This document shows positions 1 through 5,554 of a stretch of 5,639 nt of DNA, piece by piece. The notes under the pieces were generated by a model. That model made no database searches and was not told the DNA's origin. It saw only the letters and a list, made by a program, of their open reading frames with translations. Positions within the stretch are counted from its first letter, which is position 1, and each line of letters starts with the position of its first letter. Made by a program: the position numbers and the translations under genes. The stretch lies in contig JBBQRS010000187.1 of NCBI GenBank assembly GCA_038214535.1, positions 1 through 5,639 of the forward strand, given 5' to 3'. This DNA comes from JBBQRS01 sp038214535 (GTDB lineage: Bacteria; Chloroflexota; Anaerolineae; CG2-30-64-16).

Positions 1-665
1 GTGCGGCCCACGTCGGAGATGGGAACCTTACGCCCGCGCCAGGTGAAGCTTGAGGGCAAGACCTGCCCGTCGGACAGGAGGCGCACCTCTACGCGCACCC
101 GTTCGTTGACGAAATCCGGTAGGGCTGTGGCGGTTTCAGCCTCGACCGGCGCGCCGCGGAGATGCCGGATCGCCAGGGCCAGCGCTGCTTCCGCCGACAA
201 TATCTTGTTACCGACCCGATCGGAATCCCAGAGGTGTCGCTCGCCGATCTCGACGCCCGCAGCGGCAAGGTGAATGTGTACCAGCCCGACCGGTTTGTCG
301 GGCGTCGCGCCGCCCGGCCCGGCGATGCCGGTGACGGAAAGGCCGAGATCGGTTCCAAAGGTACGCACCGCGCCCTGCGCCATCTCCTGCGCCGTCTCAT
401 AACTCACGGCCCCATGCGTCATGAGCGTCTCGTGAGAGACACCGAGCAAGCGTTCTTTCGCTTCATAGGCATAGGCCACGACGCCGCCCGGAAAGTAGAC
501 CGAGCTGCCCGCGATGTCGGTCAACAAGCTGGCGACCAGCCCGCCCGTACAAGATTCGGCAAGGGCCAGCGTCATGCGTTTTTGCAGCAACAATTCGCCC
601 AGCTCTGCGGCCAGCGCGCGCCCCCTGGCGAGTTGATCGTCATGCGTCGCGTGCGTTTGGGTCAT
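1..665 (-). CDS. CinA/PncC-type nicotinamide-nucleotide amidase with C-terminal extension (partial, 3' end off window)
   Basis: This frame has no stop before base 1, so 221 residues are visible and the C-terminus is missing. Residues about 15-170 form a CinA C-terminal (PncC) domain. Visible motifs are AESCTGGL (36-43), the DIAGSS turn (50-55), the AYAYEAK segment (64-70) and TGIAGPGGATPDKPVG (112-127). This family hydrolyses NMN to NaMN and ammonia in cytosolic pyridine-nucleotide salvage. Ser38, Tyr65 and Lys70 line up with the Ser/Tyr/Lys triad I recall for E. coli PncC. The N-terminal MoCF-like domain of full CinA is absent. After residue 170 comes extra sequence with the signature SSFTWRGRKVPISDVGR (205-221), not part of a normal PncC (about 160-170 residues) and similar to the WRGR motif of DUF6504-like domains. 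The ATG at 665 has GAGGAAA (678-672) six bases upstream. It is the third gene after the regulator and kinase, 55 bases downstream. Family call is firm; amidase activity is inferred. Confidence 0.9.
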   Translation of the reverse strand, partial: MTQTHATHDDQLARGRALAAELGELLLQKRMTLALAESCTGGLVASLLTDIAGSSVYFPGGVVAYAYEAKERLLGVSHETLMTHGAVSYETAQEMAQGAVRTFGTDLGLSVTGIAGPGGATPDKPVGLVHIHLAAAGVEIGERHLWDSDRVGNKILSAEAALALAIRHLRGAPVEAETATALPDFVNERVRVEVRLLSDGQVLPSSFTWRGRKVPISDVGR

Positions 666-671
666 TGAATA

Positions 672-678
672 TTTCCTC
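672..678 (-). promoter_or_regulatory. Ribosome binding site of the CinA/PncC gene
   Basis: GAGGAAA on the minus strand lies six bases before the ATG at 665-663. It supports this start and shows the gene has its own initiation signal despite following the kinase. Confidence 0.7.
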
Positions 679-687
679 GCTAAAGAG

Positions 688-711
688 ACTCCGTGGATGC
701 GCACTCCGTGG
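688..711. repeat. Perfect 9-bp direct repeat in the kinase-amidase gap
   Basis: ACTCCGTGG occurs at 688-696 and again at 703-711, separated by six bases, inside the 55-base gap between the kinase stop and the amidase start. The start-to-start distance is 15 bases. It could be a protein-binding pair or a small duplication; no function is evident. Confidence 0.6.
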
Positions 712-720
712 GGTGATCGG

Positions 721-2136
721 TTAGGCTTGCGTATTCGCGCTGGCGTCGGGCAACCACGCTGTGAAGCGACTGCCCTGTCCTAGCAGGCTCTCCACCTGAA
801 TTCGTCCCCCATGCACCTGAGCGATCCACTGCGCGATGGCAAGGCCCAAGCCGGAACCGCCCGGCCGCGTGCGGCTGGGGTCGGCGCGATAGAAGCGATC
901 GAAGATGTGCGCCAGGTCTTCCGGCGCGATCCCGATGCCGGTATCCTCGACGCCGAGTTGCACCCACCCGCCGTCGCGCCGCAGCGTCAGAATCATGTCG
1001 CCGCCCGCCGGCGTGTACTTGATCGCATTATCCACCAGGTTGAGCAGTAACTGACGCAGCCGGTCGGCGTCGCCCAGCACCATCGCCTGATCCTCCGCGC
1101 CCAGACGCACATTCACGCCAACACCACTTGCCATCACCTGGGCCTGACGGTATACGTCTAGCAGGAGCGTGTCCATCTCTACCGGCTGCTTGTGGAGCGT
1201 CATGCCGGAATCGGCCTGCGCCAACAGCAGCAGATCATTGATGAGGCGGCGCATCCGGCCCGTCTCGTCGCCGATGGCGCGCAACGCCTCGGCGCGCATC
1301 TCCGGGTCTTCGATGCCGCCCCGTTTGAGCAGGTCAAGGTTGCCCTGGATAGTCGTCAGCGGGGTGCGCAGTTCGTGACTCACGTCCGCGACGAGGCGCT
1401 GCTGGGTCTGGAATAACGTCTCCAGCCGCGAAAGCATGTCGTTGAAGGTTTCCGTCAACTGGCCGATTTCGTCATTTGGGTCAACCACAGGGATGCGCTG
1501 GTCGAGGTCGCCGGTTTGCGTGATCTGGTGCGCCGTCTCCGCGATGACGTTGATCGGGGATAACGCCGCGCGCGCCAGCACCGCGCCGCCCAGCGCGGCC
1601 AGCCCCAACAGGAGCAAACTGCCGAATAACAAGACGCGGCGCGCGATGCGCAGCGCATCATCTACCCCGGACAGGCTTTGCGCGACCTGAATGATGCCAA
1701 TGGGGCGATCTCCGAAGACGATCAAACTGCTGACCATCTGCATCCTGACGCCGGGGGCGACGTTGATCGTCCGCGTGTCTTGCCGTCCGGAACTCAGCAG
1801 CCCCACCGCCATGTCATCAGGCACGGGCAAAGACCGACCCTGCAGATTGTCTGATGTTTGAACGATGCGGCCATCCAGTTGTGAAATCTGGGTGAGAAAT
1901 TGCGAAGAAAAGGCATCCGTTGACGGCAGGCGAGCGCGACCGGAGATCACCACGGCGAGGGGATCGTTCTCGGCCTGGATACGATCGTTCACCAGCACCA
2001 ATCCGGCCACCAGCCGATTTTCCACTTCACTGAGCAGCACGCTTTGCAGCGCGACATACACGACGACGTTGAAGATCAGAAGAAAAACGGCCAGCAAGCC
2101 CGTATACCAGAGGGTCAGACGCGTCCGGATGGACAT
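721..2136 (-). CDS. Sensor histidine kinase (HAMP, HisKA, HATPase_c)
   Basis: A 471-residue membrane-bound class I kinase, normal in length. A first transmembrane helix (about 12-31) and a second (about 167-190) bracket an extracytoplasmic sensor region of about 130 residues with no recognised named domain. A HAMP linker follows (about 190-243, with the DPNDEIGQL segment at 219-227). The HisKA dimerisation domain carries the H-box DVSHELRTPL, with His254 as the expected phosphorylation site. The ATPase domain shows the N box (LLNLVDNAIKYT, Asn366 and Asn370), G1 (DTGIGI, 398-403), the F box (FDRFYR, 412-417) and G2 (GGSGLGL, 426-432), so all catalytic boxes are intact. The ATG at 2136 is five bases after the regulator's stop, with a weak AGG at 2148-2146, which suggests translational coupling. 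It resembles BaeS/MprB/PhoR-type envelope sensors, but the signal cannot be read from sequence. It very probably phosphorylates the adjacent regulator. Confidence 0.96.
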   Translation of the reverse strand: MSIRTRLTLWYTGLLAVFLLIFNVVVYVALQSVLLSEVENRLVAGLVLVNDRIQAENDPLAVVISGRARLPSTDAFSSQFLTQISQLDGRIVQTSDNLQGRSLPVPDDMAVGLLSSGRQDTRTINVAPGVRMQMVSSLIVFGDRPIGIIQVAQSLSGVDDALRIARRVLLFGSLLLLGLAALGGAVLARAALSPINVIAETAHQITQTGDLDQRIPVVDPNDEIGQLTETFNDMLSRLETLFQTQQRLVADVSHELRTPLTTIQGNLDLLKRGGIEDPEMRAEALRAIGDETGRMRRLINDLLLLAQADSGMTLHKQPVEMDTLLLDVYRQAQVMASGVGVNVRLGAEDQAMVLGDADRLRQLLLNLVDNAIKYTPAGGDMILTLRRDGGWVQLGVEDTGIGIAPEDLAHIFDRFYRADPSRTRPGGSGLGLAIAQWIAQVHGGRIQVESLLGQGSRFTAWLPDASANTQA

Positions 2137-2141
2137 TTGGC

Positions 2142-2864
2142 TTAACCTGCGGCCGCCGGGCCGTCATCCCCCTTGCGGGAGTCTTCCTGACGCAGCGCGT
2201 ACCCCACGCCGCGCACGGTCTGGATCAGGCGCGGCTCGCCTTCCTCCTCCAGCTTCGAGCGCAGGTAGCGGATATAAACCTCGATGATGTTGGATTCGCC
2301 GCCGAAGTCGTAGCCCCAGATGCGGTCGTAAAGCACGTCGCGGGTCAACACCTGACGGGGATTCTGCATGAAGAGCAGAAGCAGCTCGAACTCGCGCGCC
2401 GTCAGGTTGACCGGCCGGTCGCCCCGGAAAACTTCGTGCGTATTCTGGTTCAGGCGCAGGTCGCCAAAAGTCAACTCCTCCTCGGCCGCGACCGGTTGCC
2501 TGCGGCGCAGGAGCGCCCGGATGCGCGCCAACAACTCATCGAAGGAGAAAGGCTTCGCCAGATAGTCATCGGCCCCGGCATCCAGCCCGGCGACGCGATC
2601 GGCGATGGCGTCCTTCGCCGTCAGGATCAGGATGGGCACGTCATTCGCGGTGCGCAGTCGGCGACAGACCGTCAGCCCGTCAATCCCCGGCAGCATCAGG
2701 TCGAGCAGAACGAGGTCGGGCGGACGATCACGCGCGGCCGCAAGGCCTGCCTCGCCATCGGCGGCGACCTCCACGGAGTAGCCCTCATAGAGCAAACCGC
2801 GCCGCAGCAGGTCGGCGATTTGCCGTTCGTCCTCGATAACCAGGATGTGTTCAGTAGAAGTCAT
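2142..2864 (-). CDS. OmpR/PhoB-family response regulator (receiver + winged helix)
   Basis: A 240-residue cytosolic transcription factor of usual family length. The receiver domain (about 5-120) has the acidic pair Glu11-Asp12, the phospho-acceptor Asp55 in LVLLDLMLPG, switch Thr82 (LTAKD), switch Tyr101 and Lys104 in YLAKPF. The winged-helix DNA-binding domain (about 131-226) contains NLTAREFELL (153-162), the recognition-helix segment SNIIEVYIRYLRSKL (191-205) and the closing RGVGYAL wing (219-225). A short charged, Ala-rich tail ends the protein. It is the first gene of the operon and its kinase partner follows after five bases. The start is well bounded: an in-frame TAA lies seven codons upstream with no other start codon between, and residues 6-12 form the expected first strand. 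No Shine-Dalgarno sequence is visible before this ATG. OmpR-type regulators often autoregulate, and repeats lie just upstream. Confidence 0.96.
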   Translation of the reverse strand: MTSTEHILVIEDERQIADLLRRGLLYEGYSVEVAADGEAGLAAARDRPPDLVLLDLMLPGIDGLTVCRRLRTANDVPILILTAKDAIADRVAGLDAGADDYLAKPFSFDELLARIRALLRRRQPVAAEEELTFGDLRLNQNTHEVFRGDRPVNLTAREFELLLLFMQNPRQVLTRDVLYDRIWGYDFGGESNIIEVYIRYLRSKLEEEGEPRLIQTVRGVGYALRQEDSRKGDDGPAAAG

Positions 2865-2883
2865 GGCTAATGGTGGGAGAGAT

Positions 2884-2922
2884 TACCCAAAAATTCTCAC
2901 TTGCACCCGATAATGTTGGGTA
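2884..2922. repeat. GGGT/ACCC repeat cluster upstream of the response regulator (candidate operator)
   Basis: TACCCAA (2884-2890) and TTGGGTA (2916-2922) are perfect 7-base inverted copies. A third related element, CACCCGA, sits at 2904-2910. The copies at 2884 and 2904 are in direct orientation, 20 bases start to start, close to two helical turns; the copies at 2904 and 2916 face each other as an imperfect dyad. The cluster lies between the candidate promoter and the regulator's ATG. OmpR-family proteins usually bind direct repeats about 10-11 or 20-22 bases apart, so an autoregulatory site is plausible but inferred. Confidence 0.4.
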
Positions 2923-2931
2923 CAGCAAGAC

Positions 2932-2964
2932 ATTTTAGCACTGTTGGATGCTTCGGCGCAAAGC
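2932..2964 (-). promoter_or_regulatory. Candidate sigma70-type promoter for the regulator-kinase-amidase operon
   Basis: On the minus strand, TGCTAAAAT (2940-2932) matches an extended -10 at eight of nine positions if the spacer base is free. A weak -35-like TTGCGC sits 18 bases upstream of the hexamer. This would give a leader of about 60 bases. An alternative is TAATCT at 2885-2880, which would put the transcript start only about 8 bases before the ATG and fit the lack of a Shine-Dalgarno sequence. Confidence 0.4.
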
Positions 2965-3087
2965 GGCCATGTGGATGCAGGAATTCCCAATGCCCCGGAA
3001 TCGAGACCTCAGCCGGTTATGATGGCAAAAAGTATGACGCGTCTGACCGGCTGCAGCCTCGACTCTGACTCATTTGGGAAGTCCTGA

Positions 3088-3100
3088 TGCGGATTCCGCA
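3088..3100. promoter_or_regulatory. 13-base palindrome over the -35 region of the MoxR promoter (candidate operator)
   Basis: TGCGGA (3088-3093) and TCCGCA (3095-3100) are perfect inverted arms around a single central base. The site covers the position where a -35 element would sit for the -10 at 3116-3121. A protein bound here would block polymerase or replace a missing -35 contact. The binding protein is unknown. Confidence 0.4.
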
Positions 3101-3112
3101 GAACTTTGCTGG

Positions 3113-3121
3113 TGGTATAAT
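3113..3121 (+). promoter_or_regulatory. Extended -10 promoter for the MoxR-DUF58 operon
   Basis: TGGTATAAT is a perfect extended -10 element (TG, one base, TATAAT at 3116-3121). The best -35-like sequence, TTCCGC at 3094-3099 with a 16-base spacer, is poor, as is common for extended -10 promoters. The transcript should start near 3128, giving a leader of about 73 bases before the MoxR ATG. Confidence 0.65.
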
Positions 3122-3132
3122 GCACAGAGTCA

Positions 3133-3155
3133 TTCCCTGACCTGGCGTCGGGGAA
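3133..3155 (+). other. Stem-loop in the MoxR leader
   Basis: TTCCCTGAC (3133-3141) can pair with GTCGGGGAA (3147-3155), giving nine base pairs (one G-U) around a five-base loop, CTGGC. It begins about five bases after the predicted transcript start. No U-run follows, so it is not a standard terminator. It could protect the 5' end of the mRNA or mark a regulatory leader. Confidence 0.5.
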
Positions 3156-3187
3156 ATAATCCTGTCTGAGCCGCTCGCCTTATTCGT

Positions 3188-3194
3188 TGAGGAG
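3188..3194 (+). promoter_or_regulatory. Ribosome binding site of the MoxR gene
   Basis: TGAGGAG lies six bases before the ATG at 3201. It is the strongest Shine-Dalgarno match in the window and settles the MoxR start. Confidence 0.8.
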
Positions 3195-3200
3195 TGATAC

Positions 3201-4166
3201 ATGGATAATATTCAAGTGATTTCGACGCTATCCGATCGGGTAGCGGATAATGTTGAACGGGTCATCGTGGGAAAACGGCGTGAGGTGGAAATCACGATCA
3301 TTGCCCTCTTGTGCGAGGGGCATCTCCTGATCGAAGATGTGCCCGGCGTCGGCAAGACCATGCTCGCGCGTTCGATTGCCAAATCTATCGGGTGCTCGTT
3401 CCGGCGCATCCAGTTCACGCCGGATATGTTGCCCAGCGACGTGACCGGCGTCTCGGTGTTCAACCAGAAGACGCGCGAATTCGAGTTCCGCCCCGGCCCC
3501 ATCATGGCGCAGATCGTCCTGGCCGACGAGATCAACCGGGCCACGCCCAAAACGCAGGCGGCGTTGCTCGAAGCGATGGAAGAGCAGCAAGTCACCGTGG
3601 ACGGCGTCACCTATGCGATGGACCGGCCGTTTCTGGTGCTGGCGACGCAGAATCCCATCGAGTACGAAGGGACATTCCCACTTCCCGAAGCGCAGATTGA
3701 TCGCTTCATGATGCGGCTCAGCCTGGGTTATCCATCGGCAGCAGACGAGATGAGCATTCTGGAGTCGCAGCGTGAGCATCACCCGGTGATGGACATCAGC
3801 CAGGTGGTCACTGCTGAGGAGTTGGTGGCCGCGCAGGCCGCCACACGGCAGATCTACGTGGACGATCTCGTCAAAGAGTACATCGTGGAACTTGCAACGG
3901 CGACCCGCAATCACCCGGATGTCTATCTGGGCGTCAGCCCGCGCGGCAGCCTGGCGCTGTTCAAGACGTCGCGCGCGTATGCCGCACTGCAAGGGCGCAA
4001 TTACGTCATCCCGGATGACGTCAAGGCATTGCTTGAAGCGACCTTCGCACACCGGCTCATCATCAGCCCCTCCGCGCGCATCAAGAACGTCGAAGCCCGA
4101 TCGGTCGTCCGGCAGATCGCGTCCTCTGTGCCTGTACCGGGCACCCGGGTGCGCGTCGAGCGCTGA
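3201..4166 (+). CDS. MoxR-family AAA+ ATPase
   Basis: A 321-residue protein, full length for the family. The AAA_3 core (about 35-170) holds Walker A (DVPGVGKT, 46-53, Lys52), the DMLPSDVTG segment (75-83), Walker B (IVLADEINR, 105-113, Asp109-Glu110), sensor 1 (LATQNP, 147-152, Asn151) and an arginine-finger motif EAQIDRF (163-169, Arg168). The lid domain carries sensor 2 in GVSPRGS (244-250, Arg248). All ATPase residues are present, so it should be active. It has no signal peptide or membrane helix and acts in the cytosol. MoxR ATPases are regarded as chaperone-like proteins that remodel or mature partner proteins, often encoded next to DUF58 and VWA proteins and linked to envelope stress. 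A DUF58 gene follows after 55 bases, so the two form the usual pair. The cellular client is not known. Confidence 0.96.
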   Translation: MDNIQVISTLSDRVADNVERVIVGKRREVEITIIALLCEGHLLIEDVPGVGKTMLARSIAKSIGCSFRRIQFTPDMLPSDVTGVSVFNQKTREFEFRPGPIMAQIVLADEINRATPKTQAALLEAMEEQQVTVDGVTYAMDRPFLVLATQNPIEYEGTFPLPEAQIDRFMMRLSLGYPSAADEMSILESQREHHPVMDISQVVTAEELVAAQAATRQIYVDDLVKEYIVELATATRNHPDVYLGVSPRGSLALFKTSRAYAALQGRNYVIPDDVKALLEATFAHRLIISPSARIKNVEARSVVRQIASSVPVPGTRVRVER

Positions 4167-4170
4167 GGCT

Positions 4171-4199
4171 TTGCGCGTCTTCCTCACGCGGCAACGCGC
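4171..4199 (+). other. Alternative stem-loops in the MoxR-DUF58 gap
   Basis: TTGCGCGT (4171-4178) can pair with ACGC (4186-4189) and GCAA (4191-4194), giving eight pairs with one bulged G and a seven-base loop. GCGCGT (4173-4178) can instead pair with ACGCGC (4194-4199). The two folds exclude each other because ACGCG occurs twice. No U-run follows, so this is not a clear terminator. It may adjust expression or mRNA stability between the two genes. Confidence 0.35.
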
Positions 4200-4210
4200 T
4201 TCGTAGACTG

Positions 4211-4215
4211 AGGGG
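4211..4215 (+). promoter_or_regulatory. Ribosome binding site deciding the TTG start of the DUF58 gene
   Basis: AGGGG lies six bases before the TTG at 4222-4224. No ATG or GTG start nearby would keep the first membrane helix, so this site supports the rare TTG start. Confidence 0.65.
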
Positions 4216-4221
4216 TATCTA

Positions 4222-5514
4222 TTGGCACGCTCGTGGGGCATTTTCGTCCTCTGGTTGTTGGCGCTGATCTTTGCGTTGGGATCGCGGCGCGGGCTGGCTT
4301 ATGACATTTTCTACTTCCTCACCGGCGTCATCGTTGTGGCGCTGGCCTGGGCCTGGCTGAACATCCGGGGTCTCGCCTTCAAGCGCGGGACGCGCAGCCA
4401 ACTTTCGCAGGTCGGCAAATACTTCGAGGAATCGCACGAGTTGGTGAACGAGTCGCGCTGGCCCAAGCTTTGGGTCGAAGTGCGCGATTTCTCCACGCTG
4501 CCCGGCCATCAGGTGAGCCGGGTGGTCAACTCGCTGGGCAGCCGCTCCGTCTCGCGCTGGCAAACGCGGACGCTGTGTTATCAGCGCGGGCGCTTCGTGT
4601 TGGGGCCGGTGACGGTCACCGGCAGCGACCCGCTGGGACTTTTCCGTTTCTCGCGCGAGATTCCGGGGACGAGTTCGTTGATCGTGACGCCGGCGACCGT
4701 GCCGGTGCCACAGTTCAGCCCGCCGATTGGCTATCTGCCCGGCGGAGAAATTATGCAACGCCGCACGCCCTACATCACGTCGAGCGTATCCGGCGTGCGA
4801 GACTACAGCCCCGGCGATAGTTTCAATCGCATTCACTGGCCCTCGACGGCGCGCACGGGTCGCCTCATCTCCAAAGAGTTCGAGCTGGACCCGCTCTCCG
4901 ACGTATGGATCTTCCTGGATATGCACGATGCCGCGCAGGCCGAAGCGCCCTGGACGATGGACGTGACTTCGATCGAGGTGATGCCCTGGCTGCAACGGCG
5001 CGCCGAACAGAGTCTGCTTCTGCCGTCCAGCACGGTCGAATATGGCGTGACCGTTGCTGCGTCGTTGGCGCAGCACTTTCTGCAAGCCGATCGTCAGGTA
5101 GGCTTCCTGAGTTATGCCCGGACGCGTGAGGTGGTCCAACCCGATCGCGGCGAACGACAGAGCGGGCGACTGATGGAAATCCTGGCGGTGATCCAGGCCG
5201 ACGGCTCCATTCCCCTCGCACAAGTGCTGACCAGTGAAGGCGCACACCTGGCGCGCCACACCACGTTAATCGTGATTACGGCATCCACAGATCCGCAATG
5301 GGTCGCGGCGCTGCGAGGTCTGCGCGCCCGCGGCGTCAATGGCGTGGCCGTCCTGATGGCGGGGCGCACCTTTGGGCCGGCCCCCGATTGGACTCCCACC
5401 CTGGCCGACCTGCAAGCCAGCGGGTTGACTACCTACCTCATCCGGCGCGAAGACGACCTCAGCGAGGCGCTGGGTCAAACGCCTTACGACAAACGCTGGG
5501 CGCAGCGCAGTTAG
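4222..5514 (+). CDS. Membrane-anchored DUF58 protein, MoxR partner
   Basis: A 430-residue protein, usual for this family (about 380-440). Two adjacent hydrophobic helices at the N-terminus (about 5-20 and 28-47, split by GSRRG) anchor it in the membrane as a hairpin, leaving the rest most likely in the cytosol. A beta-rich region (about 55-165) precedes the DUF58 signature at 191-221: GVRDYSPGD, then NRIHWPSTAR, then LISKEFE. A VWA-like fold follows, with DVWIFLDMHDA (227-237) at the place of the metal-binding strand; the usual DxSxS reads DMHDA, so MIDAS metal binding looks degenerate. Start is TTG at 4222, chosen from the AGGGG at 4211-4215 and because it keeps the first helix. It lies 55 bases after MoxR, and the pair probably forms an ATPase-adaptor unit. 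The transglutaminase-like gene that often follows such pairs is not visible. Molecular function is unknown. Confidence 0.93.
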   Translation: MARSWGIFVLWLLALIFALGSRRGLAYDIFYFLTGVIVVALAWAWLNIRGLAFKRGTRSQLSQVGKYFEESHELVNESRWPKLWVEVRDFSTLPGHQVSRVVNSLGSRSVSRWQTRTLCYQRGRFVLGPVTVTGSDPLGLFRFSREIPGTSSLIVTPATVPVPQFSPPIGYLPGGEIMQRRTPYITSSVSGVRDYSPGDSFNRIHWPSTARTGRLISKEFELDPLSDVWIFLDMHDAAQAEAPWTMDVTSIEVMPWLQRRAEQSLLLPSSTVEYGVTVAASLAQHFLQADRQVGFLSYARTREVVQPDRGERQSGRLMEILAVIQADGSIPLAQVLTSEGAHLARHTTLIVITASTDPQWVAALRGLRARGVNGVAVLMAGRTFGPAPDWTPTLADLQASGLTTYLIRREDDLSEALGQTPYDKRWAQRS

Positions 5515-5525
5515 GAACCTCTGCA

Positions 5526-5545
5526 GCACGCGCATCCTGGCGTGC
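5526..5545 (+). other. Short hairpin after the DUF58 stop
   Basis: GCACGC (5526-5531) can pair with GCGTGC (5540-5545) around an eight-base loop, 12 bases after the DUF58 stop. There is no U-run, so it is at best a weak terminator or an mRNA 3' structure. Confidence 0.25.
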
Positions 5546-5554
5546 GGGTCGCCG

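Larger units (their letters stand above)
2865..3200. other. Divergent intergenic control region between the two operons
   Basis: This 336-base stretch separates the minus-strand regulator-kinase-amidase operon from the plus-strand MoxR-DUF58 operon. I see no credible gene in it. From left to right it holds GGGT/ACCC repeats next to the regulator start, a candidate minus-strand promoter near 2932-2937, about 140 bases (2945-3085) with only a TGGATGC direct repeat (2945-2951 and 2972-2978), a palindrome at 3088-3100, a strong plus-strand promoter at 3113-3121, a leader hairpin at 3133-3155 and the MoxR ribosome binding site at 3188-3194. Because the operons diverge here, one regulator could act on both. 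Confidence 0.8.

Noticed and set aside
162..668. Plus-strand open frame over the amidase gene (168 codons)
   Set aside because: The minus strand encodes a clear PncC domain with its motifs and ribosome binding site; the plus-strand frame shows no family features.
2436..2870. Plus-strand open frame over the response regulator
   Set aside because: Antisense shadow of an intact receiver and winged-helix gene.
2945..2978. TGGATGC direct repeat as an operator
   Set aside because: Two 7-base copies 27 bases apart, away from both promoters' core elements, are within what chance allows.
3017..3202. Small minus-strand open frame (61 codons) in the intergenic region
   Set aside because: It covers the MoxR promoter and leader hairpin, has no clear ribosome binding site and resembles no known small protein.
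3228..4241. Long open frame on the minus strand opposite MoxR (337 codons)
   Set aside because: It lies antisense to a gene with every AAA+ motif intact; its product is rich in Arg and His with no recognisable domain, as expected from the complement of GC-rich codons.
4219..5259. Long open frame on the minus strand opposite DUF58 (346 codons)
   Set aside because: Same reason: antisense to a clear DUF58 gene, Arg/His/Gln-rich product, no domain and no ribosome binding site that I can support.
5526..5545. Rho-independent terminator after DUF58
   Set aside because: The stem is only six base pairs and no U-run follows, so it is listed only as a weak hairpin.
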